From Bacteroidetes bacterium UBA2664 (GTDB lineage: Bacteria > Bacteroidota > Rhodothermia > Balneolales > Balneolaceae): a DNA stretch of 64,000 nucleotides. The stretch is taken from contig DEMS01000002.1 of assembly GCA_002359315.1 (NCBI GenBank), forward strand, positions 117,089 through 181,088. Reading direction: 5' to 3'. Both the position numbers and the translations under genes were made by a program. The notes below the pieces were generated by a model that was not told the origin of the DNA, did no database searches, and was given only the letters and a program-made list of their open reading frames with translations. This document shows positions 52,329 through 60,593 of this stretch, in pieces (position 1 is the stretch's first letter; each line of letters starts with the position of its first letter).

Positions 52329-52359
52329 CTTTACTTTGTAAAGTCAACAAACTGATTGC

Positions 52360-52393
52360 GGCTACCTGAAATTTTTTTTGGGTAGCCTTTTTT
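52360..52393 (+). terminator. Rho-independent terminator after the FKBP gene
   Basis: GGCTACC pairs with GGTAGCC across a T-rich 14-nt loop and is followed by a T-run (52388-52393). It lies 31 bp past the FKBP stop and 55 bp before the THUMP methyltransferase start. Confidence 0.8.
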
Positions 52394-52448
52394 AATTTCG
52401 GGACAGGTTCCACATATATTTTTATAATAAATAATATCTACTACGTTT

Positions 52449-53609
52449 ATGGCTGATTTCAACCAAAAGAGTACCGTTAATATTTCATGTCCACTCGGAC
52501 TCGCTCCTACTTTGAAAGAAGAAATCATATCACTTGGTTTTACTCCTATAGAGTCAAGAGATACCGGTATTGAGATAGAGGCCTCCCTCAACGACTGCAT
52601 AACATTAAATTTTTGGCTGCGGACTGCACATCGAGTTCACTATTTAATCGATGAAAAACCGATTCACAAACCGGATGATCTTCGAAACTGGCTGAAGCGT
52701 TTGCAATGGGAAGAGTGGATTCCACATGATGGATATTTTTCCGTCACATCACGTGTTGACCATCACACAATTGAAAATGATCAATTTGCAAATTTGGTCG
52801 TAAAAGATGCAGTTGTTGATCGTATCAGATATAAAAAGAATGTAAGGCCTGATAGCGGTTCTGACCTTCAAAAAAGTGTCTTGTTTCTATATTGGAATCA
52901 AGATGTTGCCCGAATATTTATTGACACATCCGGTGAATCTCTCTCCAGAAGAAATTACAGAACAGCAACAGCGGCAGCACCTATGCAGGAATCATTGGCA
53001 GCAGCCATTATTCAATCAACAAACTGGAAACAGGGGATGCACTTCATCAACCCAATGACCGGGAGTGGTACACTCGCAATTGAAGCTGCATTTATTGCAC
53101 TAAACAAGGCACCGGCATCCGTTAGAAATAACTTTGGTTTTATGCACTTGGTCGGTTACGATGATGAAATTTATCAAAAAGTGCGTGATGAGGCGAAAAA
53201 AGCCGCCTTGAAAGAGACTCCGGGGAAAATTATAGCGACAGATAATGATCCACAGGCAGTTTTGGCTGCCCAAAAAAATGCAAAAACGGCAGGTGTGGAT
53301 CACTTGATCGAATTTGAATGTTGTGACATCAGCAAAACCCATATTCCGGATGGAGATGGTGTGGTGGTTGTAAATCCACCCTATGGAATGAGATTAGGAG
53401 AGGATACTGATCTAAGGCCTCTATATAAAGATATTGGAGATTTCATGAAATTGAGCTGTGCCGGCAAAACCGGATATGTATTTACAGCCAATATGGCATT
53501 GGCTAAGAAAATAGGACTCAGAGCTGCCAGCCGGACTCAATTTTTCAATACAACTTTGGAGTGCAGACTTCTTGAGTTTGAGCTCTATTCTGGCAGTAAA
53601 AAGGATTAA
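52449..53609 (+). CDS. THUMP-domain class I rRNA methyltransferase (RlmL N-half-like)
   Basis: Methylates guanosine in 23S rRNA; the homologous half of E. coli RlmL makes m2G2445. The N-terminal THUMP region (ISLGFTPIESRDTGIEIEASL, DCITLNFWLRTAHRV) occupies about residues 10-160. The UPF0020 methyltransferase domain has FINPMTGSGTLAIEAAF and IIATDNDPQAVLAAQKNA, and the catalytic VVNPPYGMRLGED with NPPY at 309. At 386 aa it is a typical single-methyltransferase form without the RlmK half. Confidence 0.92.
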   Translation: MADFNQKSTVNISCPLGLAPTLKEEIISLGFTPIESRDTGIEIEASLNDCITLNFWLRTAHRVHYLIDEKPIHKPDDLRNWLKRLQWEEWIPHDGYFSVTSRVDHHTIENDQFANLVVKDAVVDRIRYKKNVRPDSGSDLQKSVLFLYWNQDVARIFIDTSGESLSRRNYRTATAAAPMQESLAAAIIQSTNWKQGMHFINPMTGSGTLAIEAAFIALNKAPASVRNNFGFMHLVGYDDEIYQKVRDEAKKAALKETPGKIIATDNDPQAVLAAQKNAKTAGVDHLIEFECCDISKTHIPDGDGVVVVNPPYGMRLGEDTDLRPLYKDIGDFMKLSCAGKTGYVFTANMALAKKIGLRAASRTQFFNTTLECRLLEFELYSGSKKD

Positions 53610-53677
53610 TCAGATCCGGGCTTTATCATTAACTCTATACTAAACGAAGACTTTCTTCTTTAAAGATCCACAACACA

Positions 53678-54355
53678 TTGAACCGATCCAATCCGATATT
53701 CATCCCTGCAAAAGAATCTGAGTGGTTTATCAGCATCTTTGATCTTTACGTAAGAAATTTGTTTTGGCGTCGATTTCAAAACGTTTGGTTAGAACAGTCA
53801 TATATGCCTGATTCAACCAGCAGAACAATTTATTATCTCAACCATACCTCATGGTGGGATGGCCTCATCCCCTTTCTTTTAAATCAGAAATTACTGAAGC
53901 AGAAAGCCCGAGCGATGATGGAAGATAAACAGATGAGAGAGCACAATTTTTTTCAGAGAATAGGTGCATTTTCAGTTAATCTGCAGAATTCGAAGTCTCT
54001 CATCACCTCTTTGCGATATGCTGTACATTCAATGGAAAGGCCTCAGGCATCACTTTTTATCTATCCTGAGGGTGAAATTGTGCCATTTAATACAGATAAA
54101 CCCAATTTCAAAAAAGGGCTTGCCTGGATAGCAGAGAAATGCCCCGATGTGGATATTGTGCCGATTGGAATCTATATCCACACAGCAAAATTTGATAAAC
54201 CGGAACTTTTTATAAAAATTGGGAAACATTTAGAAATTCAAGAAGATAAGACACAATCTGAGATCAAACTTATTCTTGAAAAGAAATTACAGAAAGTATT
54301 AATCCGATTAGTTGAGGATGCACATTCAGATGAACGGTTATTCACACAGCTTTAA
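53678..54355 (+). CDS. Lysophospholipid acyltransferase (PlsC-like)
   Basis: Transfers an acyl group to a lysophospholipid or glycan at the membrane. The PlsC motif I is NHTSWWD (catalytic His56, Asp61), and the substrate motif is YPEGEIVPFN near residue 128, the equivalent of FPEGTRS. MVPIGI-type strand IVPIGIYIH follows. The length of 225 aa fits. The start appears to be TTG, because the first in-frame ATG (residue 43) lies only 13 residues before the catalytic motif. A terminator hairpin follows. Confidence 0.85.
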   Translation: MNRSNPIFIPAKESEWFISIFDLYVRNLFWRRFQNVWLEQSYMPDSTSRTIYYLNHTSWWDGLIPFLLNQKLLKQKARAMMEDKQMREHNFFQRIGAFSVNLQNSKSLITSLRYAVHSMERPQASLFIYPEGEIVPFNTDKPNFKKGLAWIAEKCPDVDIVPIGIYIHTAKFDKPELFIKIGKHLEIQEDKTQSEIKLILEKKLQKVLIRLVEDAHSDERLFTQL

Positions 54356-54364
54356 TGCTAAAAA

Positions 54365-54393
54365 ATCAGTCTTAAACATAAAATGGGACTGAT
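54365..54393. terminator. Hairpin between convergent genes
   Basis: ATCAGTC pairs exactly with GACTGAT, with A-rich sequence on the left and right. It lies between the acyltransferase gene and the convergent DUF1593 gene and could end both transcripts. Confidence 0.45.
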
Positions 54394-54431
54394 AAAAACG
54401 TGAAGTCTTGTTGAATATTTGACACATTCAT

Positions 54432-55883
54432 TCATGGCTCGATCGTAACCACTACTCTCTTATATCTCGATAGCGCCGGTGTCCCCTTGTCAGTTACTTT
54501 TAGAATAAAATGAATGGTTTGAGTACTTTCAACCTCCGGCGCTTGAATGGTATGCATGTGATACAAGTTCGGTGAATAGGGTGCAAAAGAGATCACTTCA
54601 TCATAAGTACCTGCTTCCGGATATTGAAACCAGAGAAAGCTAATTGAATCCCCGTCAGGATCGAAACTGCCTTCCGCATTCAAGCCAAATATTTCACCGG
54701 ATTTCACTGTCAAAGAATCGTCATGTGCTAATTTTGCAACCGGTGGATGATTCGCATCATCATAATTCATTACAGTCCAATCCATTCGGGCGGCAAAGTC
54801 ATTTTGAAAATCTTCTCTCCATCTCCAAAGTGAAACCTGGTTTCCGGAGTAAACTGTGGTACTCTGTTGAATCGGTCGGCCATATTCTGAATAATGATAT
54901 GGCTGAAATGTGTCTTCAGCATCGGTCCAAATATCTCTGCTTTCCTTTGGGGTATCCTCAGGAATACCAGGAGCTCCGGCGGGATCTATATCGGGTGTAT
55001 AAAGTTCATACCGACCTCCCCATCCGCCAACATTTGGATGTTCAGCGTTATTCAGACCATTTGGAATTAAGGATAAAAAAGCTGGTGTATCCCCTTCCAC
55101 TCCATAAGCAACGTCAGGATATTCTAAACCCAATGGACCGTGATTTTGTTGAATATTTTCAGCAATCCAATCATTACTGATTACTTCATTATTAGCACCT
55201 TCGAATGGACGATTGATAGCAATCCACGTACCGGAAAAATAATTACCTGGACTCACGATGTAGAAAAGATTTGGAAAAACCCGGCGCATCCACGGAGCTG
55301 ATGTGTCCTGATCTGAAATTGTATAAACTCTTAACTTTCTAATAAGCCTTTCTAATTCACTGTCGGAACGAGTTTCTTTCAACTTCCACAATGCCTGTGC
55401 AAGTGTGTTAGGTCCGCCCCAAACGGAAATCCATAACGGTCTCGGATCATTTTTTTCAAGTGCCTGGATGATCCATTCCGATCCTTCGGAATCGTGTCCT
55501 TCACCAACTCCTTCCATACCATAAAGGGGCAAACCTTGTTTTACCACTTTATGAAGTTCATCTGATGATGGAAATCCCTTTTCATGCTTCATCAAATTTG
55601 GCTGAACCTTTTCGTAAGAATCAATGATTTTATGGAGTGATTCGGGAACAACTCTTTCTCTTTGATGTGTCGATGTGGTTGCAATGATTCCTTCAATCTC
55701 AATTACATTTGAATAGAGAAGTAAGCGAACCAGAGACTGTGCATCATCGGGATCAGCTTCTATATCTGTGAGTACAATGAGTCTGTGTTTGTCTGATTCA
55801 TTGGGTTGAGCCACAGTTTTATCTATTGAAACTGACATTGCGATTAATATGAGGAATGAAATGATATATTTGTGTGATTTCAT
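54432..55883 (-). CDS. Secreted DUF1593/Sde182-like nucleoside-hydrolase-fold protein
   Basis: A signal peptide (YIISFLILIAMSVSI) precedes a nucleoside-hydrolase-like domain. LTDIEADPDDAQSLVRLLLYSN holds the Asp cluster that binds Ca and ribose in that fold, and LWISVWGGPNTLAQALW and YTISDQDTSAPWMRRVFP follow. The C-terminal part, about residues 385-483, is the Sde182 C-terminal (PKD-like) beta domain with GSFDPDGDSISFLW. The family was first noted as carbohydrate-linked secreted proteins; the substrate is unknown. It is a single gene. Confidence 0.88.
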   Translation of the reverse strand: MKSHKYIISFLILIAMSVSIDKTVAQPNESDKHRLIVLTDIEADPDDAQSLVRLLLYSNVIEIEGIIATTSTHQRERVVPESLHKIIDSYEKVQPNLMKHEKGFPSSDELHKVVKQGLPLYGMEGVGEGHDSEGSEWIIQALEKNDPRPLWISVWGGPNTLAQALWKLKETRSDSELERLIRKLRVYTISDQDTSAPWMRRVFPNLFYIVSPGNYFSGTWIAINRPFEGANNEVISNDWIAENIQQNHGPLGLEYPDVAYGVEGDTPAFLSLIPNGLNNAEHPNVGGWGGRYELYTPDIDPAGAPGIPEDTPKESRDIWTDAEDTFQPYHYSEYGRPIQQSTTVYSGNQVSLWRWREDFQNDFAARMDWTVMNYDDANHPPVAKLAHDDSLTVKSGEIFGLNAEGSFDPDGDSISFLWFQYPEAGTYDEVISFAPYSPNLYHMHTIQAPEVESTQTIHFILKVTDKGTPALSRYKRVVVTIEP

Positions 55884-56099
55884 ATGAATTAATTAATTGG
55901 GAAACAATGCTCCTTTTGCACCGGTATGACTAAATTTCAATATTTAATTTATTTGTATTAGAACGAATTAAATAAGGCATAAACGCCAAGAGTTCCAATC
56001 ATTTCGCACATTATTTCGAATATACACCTACTCATGACCACATATATTTCAAACTTCTAAAAGTAAAGATATCCCATTTATAAAACATTCAACCTCACA

Positions 56100-57143
56100 T
56101 TAAACCCGAAGTAATTTCTGGCTGCTGTTACTTTCGATGGCTATTTCTATAATCTTAATAACATTTTTTGCGGATTCGGGATCTACCGGCGGGTCCTGTT
56201 TATTTACAATAGCCTCTTGTAAGCCCATATAAAATTTGGCATAATTCCCTTTTAATGTTTTTATAGGATACTCCTGAATAGCACCATCCACATTTTTATA
56301 TAGGATTCCATGATCAGATGCAGGCTCTTCACCCCACCCTTTCTGATGGGGGTTCATCCCTGAAGCTAATTGCTCCTCTTGTACATCCATTCCATACTTT
56401 ACATAAGCTCCATCATCACCTCTCAATATAAATCGAGGAGTTGGATCTGAGACCAGCATTCCGGCTTTTAATGTCACTTTCAGACTCGAATAGAACATGT
56501 CAATCGTAAACCAATCATCCGCTTTTCCATTTCGCTGATGTCGAATATCTGCGAATATATATTCCGGTAGCCCAAACAACTGAAGTGACTGATCTATTAA
56601 ATGCGGGGCAAGATCATACAGTATACCACTGCCATCCATAGCCGACTCTTTCCAAACCTCCCCTTTCTTTAATCTTCTGAAGCGGTTATAACTGGATTGG
56701 AATTCCAAAATAGTTCCCAGCTGACCCTCCTCTATGATCTTTTTCAGAGTTAAATAATCTCCATCCCATCTTCTATTCTGAAAAACAGTCAAAACCTTTT
56801 CCTTTTCCCGGGCAATTCGAATGAGCTTTTCCGATTCCTCCGTAGTTAATGTAAACGGCTTCTCTACTACTACATGTTTATCAGCATTTAAACTATCAAA
56901 TGCCTGTTCAAAGTGTAAATGATTCGGGGTAGTTATGAGTACCAAATCAATTGAATCATCTTTGAGCAGATCTTTCAGATTTCGAACAATGTTAACATCT
57001 TCAATGTCATTAAGTGCGTCGTCCTTACTCCTTTGAAGAACCGTCGTGACCTTAAAATCCGGGAGCGATTTGAGTAGAGGTACGTGAAAATGTTTTGCAG
57101 ATTTACCGTAACCAATAATTGCTGTGTTCACTGTATGAGGCAT
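56100..57143 (-). CDS. Gfo/Idh/MocA-family oxidoreductase
   Basis: An NAD(P)-dependent sugar dehydrogenase of 347 aa. The Rossmann N-terminus begins NTAIIGYGKSAKHFHVPLL (GxGxxA). VVVEKPFTLTTEESEKL contains the EKP motif with the catalytic Lys, and GGILYDLAPHLIDQSLQLFG (written here as DGSGILYDLAPHLID in the protein) carries the conserved Asp-x-x-x-His. The downstream sheet domain is complete. Substrate is probably a sugar or inositol derivative. It contrasts with the motif-less relative at 21524-22378. Gaps on both sides are about 215-225 bp with no signal seen. Confidence 0.93.
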   Translation of the reverse strand: MPHTVNTAIIGYGKSAKHFHVPLLKSLPDFKVTTVLQRSKDDALNDIEDVNIVRNLKDLLKDDSIDLVLITTPNHLHFEQAFDSLNADKHVVVEKPFTLTTEESEKLIRIAREKEKVLTVFQNRRWDGDYLTLKKIIEEGQLGTILEFQSSYNRFRRLKKGEVWKESAMDGSGILYDLAPHLIDQSLQLFGLPEYIFADIRHQRNGKADDWFTIDMFYSSLKVTLKAGMLVSDPTPRFILRGDDGAYVKYGMDVQEEQLASGMNPHQKGWGEEPASDHGILYKNVDGAIQEYPIKTLKGNYAKFYMGLQEAIVNKQDPPVDPESAKNVIKIIEIAIESNSSQKLLRV

Positions 57144-57366
57144 ACTATCCGAAATTTCGTTGAAACTCTCTTTATATTGAACGCAAAGATGTTATTGAAA
57201 ATACGAAATAACTGAATAAGCTAAGAACAGCTTCTGTATGTAAGTCAATGGTTCATATCGATAGATGCGGATCATAATATAGCAAGGATGCCTCCTCGCT
57301 GTTAATTAAAGTGAGATCTGATTATCTTCACTGTTATTATTTTGGATTACCCCACGGATTAAACCT

Positions 57367-58086
57367 ATGAAACTAAAGTTAGCTCTAATTACTGCTATCG
57401 GTTTGCTGATCATGACTTCGTGCTCTCTGATTTTAGGCTCCATTGACGCGCCAACCATCGTTTCTCACAATTATATTGAGGGTGTAACTCCCAGTAATTC
57501 GACTCAGTTCAATCAGAGATCTTATCCTACTGTAAGAGCTGACTGGCCGGGACCCGGTGGTGATAAGTTGTGGTTAGCCATCAATCTGGGTGCAACCGGA
57601 GAACCGGAATCATCCGTTGATGATGATCCTGATCGCGCAGGCTGGTATTTTCAGTTCAATAGAAAACAGGGATTCTATCATAGTGGTTCTCAATTAGTTC
57701 CACAATGGCGATTTTCCAGTATCAATGAAAACAGTGTATGGCAACAGTCCAATGATCCATGCCTGCAATTGTTAGGGGATGATTGGAGATTACCGACTAT
57801 TGAGGAGGTACGGACTTTTAGAGAAGCTTCCAGGGAAACCGGAGCGATGGGTGGCGGGAATCGGACGGATGCATTTAATTCTACATTGAAACTTCACGCT
57901 GCCGGTGAACTTGCCACGGTCAGTGGACAATTACGATATCGGGGAGAAGAAGGCCGGATATGGGCCCGTGATCAGTTTTCTCCAAGTAATGGCGAAGTAT
58001 TAGGTTACTCAGATGAAGGAAGTTCAACTTTTGGAAGCAATAAAGCATTCGCAAGACCGGTAAGATGTATAAGTGATGAGCTATAG
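57367..58086 (+). CDS. Lipoprotein with FISUMP/Lcl-like domain
   Basis: The lipobox MTSC gives Cys19. The sequence VDDDPDRAGWYFQFNRKQGFYH followed by DPCLQLLGDDWRLPTIEEVRTFREAS and a C-terminal ARPVRCIS matches the Fibrobacter-succinogenes-paralogous (FISUMP)/Lcl C-terminal domain, a C-type-lectin-like fold. The WRLPT element and the terminal VRC are the hallmarks. The protein is expected on the outer membrane or cell surface and may bind carbohydrate. The ceramidase-like gene lies 87 bp downstream on the same strand. Confidence 0.8.
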   Translation: MKLKLALITAIGLLIMTSCSLILGSIDAPTIVSHNYIEGVTPSNSTQFNQRSYPTVRADWPGPGGDKLWLAINLGATGEPESSVDDDPDRAGWYFQFNRKQGFYHSGSQLVPQWRFSSINENSVWQQSNDPCLQLLGDDWRLPTIEEVRTFREASRETGAMGGGNRTDAFNSTLKLHAAGELATVSGQLRYRGEEGRIWARDQFSPSNGEVLGYSDEGSSTFGSNKAFARPVRCISDEL

Positions 58087-58172
58087 AATGTACCTTTCAT
58101 AACTTTAAATTTGAAACATCAAATTTTCTCTTTTAATCAATTATATGCTTTAAACATTTTAACTCTCCTTTC

Positions 58173-59726
58173 ATGAAGCTCATCGTAAAGTTTCTCGTAT
58201 CCATTCTCTTGACAATCGTTTTCTTATTTTTGATCTATTCACTTTTCAATCTTCGAGATCGGCACAGGGGTTACAATCTTAATATCAATCAAAAATCAAA
58301 CGGAGAAGTCGTTCTACGTGCCGGTTTCTCTGCAATTTCGATCACTCCTGAAATCCTTGACAGATGGAATGATACCCTTGGAAATTATCAATACAACCCC
58401 AATGAAGGAGATACCTATGAGGATATCACTGAATCAGGTCGTTTTGATGCTGTTTGGATGGCGGGATTTCAGAGCCGTAAACCTGCACAGGGAGTAAATG
58501 ATGATCTTTGGGCACGGGCATTGGTTTTGGATGATGGAGTTACTCGTTTAGCATGGGTTGTTTTGGATGCTATCGGATTTAACGGGGATGATATCATCTC
58601 TGTCAGAAAACAAATTCCAGCCAAATTAGGAATAGATTATGCCATCATATCTTCAACTCATACACATTCTGCCCCGGATTTAATTGGATTGTGGGGGCCA
58701 TCAACGTTTACGTCCGGAGTGAACCCCGAATATGTTGAAAAAGTAAAAAAAGGGGTATTGGATGCCATCGAATTAGCAACAAATCGATTAAAACTGGCCT
58801 ATTTCCGGTTTAGTTATGACAAAGAAGGCGCAATAGATATGCTCGGTGATACGCGAGAACCAATCGTCATCAATCCAATTATTAATGTGATGCAGGCTTT
58901 GGACGTAGAAACTGACTCCACACTTGGGACTCTGGTTACCTGGGATAATCATCCCGAAACGATCTGGAACAAAAACTTACTGATTACTTCTGACTTCCCA
59001 CACTATTTAAGAGAAACAATTGAAAATGGAATCTTTCAAGACGGTGAACAATTAATAGATGGATTAGGCGGTACCTCTATCTTTGCAATAGGAAATATTG
59101 GCGGACTGATGACCACCCACCCATCTGTGCCAATCAAGTCCTTCATATCCGAAGAAATATTTGTAGAACCCTCTTTTGAAAAAGTGAAAGCTCAGGGAGA
59201 AAATTTAGGAATCCTTGTATTGAATTCCTTAAAAAATGAATCTGTGTCTGAAATGCGTGTTGGCAGCATTGATCTACGGGCAAAAACCATAGAGTTGCCG
59301 CTTGATAATCATTACTTCCGATTAGGCGCAGCCCTGGGTTTGTTTGAGAGAGGAATGAGTAGCTGGATGAATTTAAGATCAGAAATTGCATACTGGAAAT
59401 TGGGCCCGGCAAGTTTCTTACATCACCCATCAGAGCTCTATCCGGAAATAGCCTATGGTGGTGTAGAATCCCCGGTTGGACAAGATTTTACAATACCTCC
59501 TCAAGAAGTTCCGCCACTCATAGAATTCATGCATGGTGATTATCGTTTTATGCCCGGTTTATCGAATGATATGATCGGTTATGTAGTACCTAAAAGTCAG
59601 TGGGACACAAAACATCCTTTTACATATGGTGCTGAGAAACGCCCGTACGGTGAAATCAACTCATTAGGCCCTGAAACCGGACCGATCCTTCATCGCAATC
59701 TTATCAATTTGATGTTGCAAAAATAA
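58173..59726 (+). CDS. Neutral/alkaline ceramidase-like exported hydrolase
   Basis: An N-terminal hydrophobic anchor (VKFLVSILLTIVFLFLIYSLF) precedes a neutral ceramidase N-domain. It contains RAGFSAISITPE, FDAVWMAGFQSRKPAQGVNDDLWARAL, ISSTHTHSAPDLIGLWG (zinc His region, residues about 163-180) and TWDNHPETIW. The catalytic-Ser-like region and GPASFLHHPSELYPEIAYGG follow. Neutral ceramidases cleave amide-linked fatty acid from sphingolipids. At 517 aa it lacks the long C-terminal domain of animal enzymes. Sulfono- or sphingolipid substrates are inferred. Confidence 0.87.
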   Translation: MKLIVKFLVSILLTIVFLFLIYSLFNLRDRHRGYNLNINQKSNGEVVLRAGFSAISITPEILDRWNDTLGNYQYNPNEGDTYEDITESGRFDAVWMAGFQSRKPAQGVNDDLWARALVLDDGVTRLAWVVLDAIGFNGDDIISVRKQIPAKLGIDYAIISSTHTHSAPDLIGLWGPSTFTSGVNPEYVEKVKKGVLDAIELATNRLKLAYFRFSYDKEGAIDMLGDTREPIVINPIINVMQALDVETDSTLGTLVTWDNHPETIWNKNLLITSDFPHYLRETIENGIFQDGEQLIDGLGGTSIFAIGNIGGLMTTHPSVPIKSFISEEIFVEPSFEKVKAQGENLGILVLNSLKNESVSEMRVGSIDLRAKTIELPLDNHYFRLGAALGLFERGMSSWMNLRSEIAYWKLGPASFLHHPSELYPEIAYGGVESPVGQDFTIPPQEVPPLIEFMHGDYRFMPGLSNDMIGYVVPKSQWDTKHPFTYGAEKRPYGEINSLGPETGPILHRNLINLMLQK

Positions 59727-60020
59727 TAGATTCTCCAAATCTGAAATATCTTCTTCTTTCTGCTGCCGGATTAAAACATTTAAAGTGACAAATAGTTCAT
59801 TTTCGAATCCTTTTAACGGTTATCCATTCTCATATTAACTGTCAATATTATTTTAATGAATATTCGACGGATCAAATTGATTGTATTCTGGTTATAACTT
59901 TTAGATTATGATGCATTTTTTTAAAAAATTTTATGTACTATAATCGAGTATTTTATCGGAGTATCTTACACTATTCGGAGTCATTCATTCATATAAATTA
60001 ATAGGGATTCAAACTTTTTT
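59727..60020. other. 294-bp AT-rich gap before the protease operon
   Basis: No gene seen. The region is AT-rich with CGGAGT occurring twice (near 59958 and 59976). It presumably holds the promoter of the three-gene protease operon that starts at 60021. Confidence 0.35.
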
Positions 60021-60590
60021 ATGGTCAAATTCAAATTTCAAATCGTGGTTAGTTTCATCTTTCTGGTTTCTATGTTCTTTACTGCATGTAGTAATGATAA
60101 TGAAGCGACATTATCCGATAAAACAGTTTATGAGCATGGAGAAAGTATGACTAGCGCTGAACCTGACAACCAATTTATCACAGATTCTGATTCAATAAAA
60201 AGCAGCTGGGTGGATTTGGAGGAGAGTAATTCCAGACAAAGAACAGTCGATATCAATCCATCTTTCATAAAAATTGATTCCACTGCAGTGGGGCAAAGTT
60301 TTGAATTCAATATCTATGATGCAGAGAGTTTGATTGGAGAAGTAACCAGAGTTTCTACAGACTTAAATGGTGTGAAATCCATAAGTGGACAAATCCTAGG
60401 TGATAAAGGTAACTTTGTATTTACAGTGAATGATACCCTCCTGCTTGGACAACTGCGCCTGACAGATCGTGATAAAATCATCCAAATTAGATTCGATGAT
60501 AAATTAAATGATTATATCTTGACTGAATCTAATCGAAGTGATCTGGATGTACTGCCCGGATCAGCCCCTATGAGACGTGGAAACAATTAA
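60021..60590 (+). CDS. Lipoprotein resembling the propeptide of the adjacent protease
   Basis: The signal peptide ends MFFTAC (Cys23), making it a lipid-anchored 189-aa protein. Its C-terminal two thirds appear to align without large gaps to residues about 65-165 of the protease encoded 3 bp downstream. SFEFNIYDAE, SISGQILGDKGNFVFTVND, LLLGQLRLTD and NDYILTESNRSD pair with SFQMTDINGE, SVTGFINGNPINSFTLSYS, LMLSSIRNIT and SHYLHEIDPHKTD. I infer a free-standing pro-domain that inhibits or folds the protease. No database family is recognised. Confidence 0.7.
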   Translation: MVKFKFQIVVSFIFLVSMFFTACSNDNEATLSDKTVYEHGESMTSAEPDNQFITDSDSIKSSWVDLEESNSRQRTVDINPSFIKIDSTAVGQSFEFNIYDAESLIGEVTRVSTDLNGVKSISGQILGDKGNFVFTVNDTLLLGQLRLTDRDKIIQIRFDDKLNDYILTESNRSDLDVLPGSAPMRRGNN

Positions 60591-60593
60591 TTA

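Noticed and set aside
54644..55180. A 178-codon open frame on the plus strand inside the DUF1593 gene.
   Set aside because: Antisense to a conserved domain, with no signal or motif of its own.
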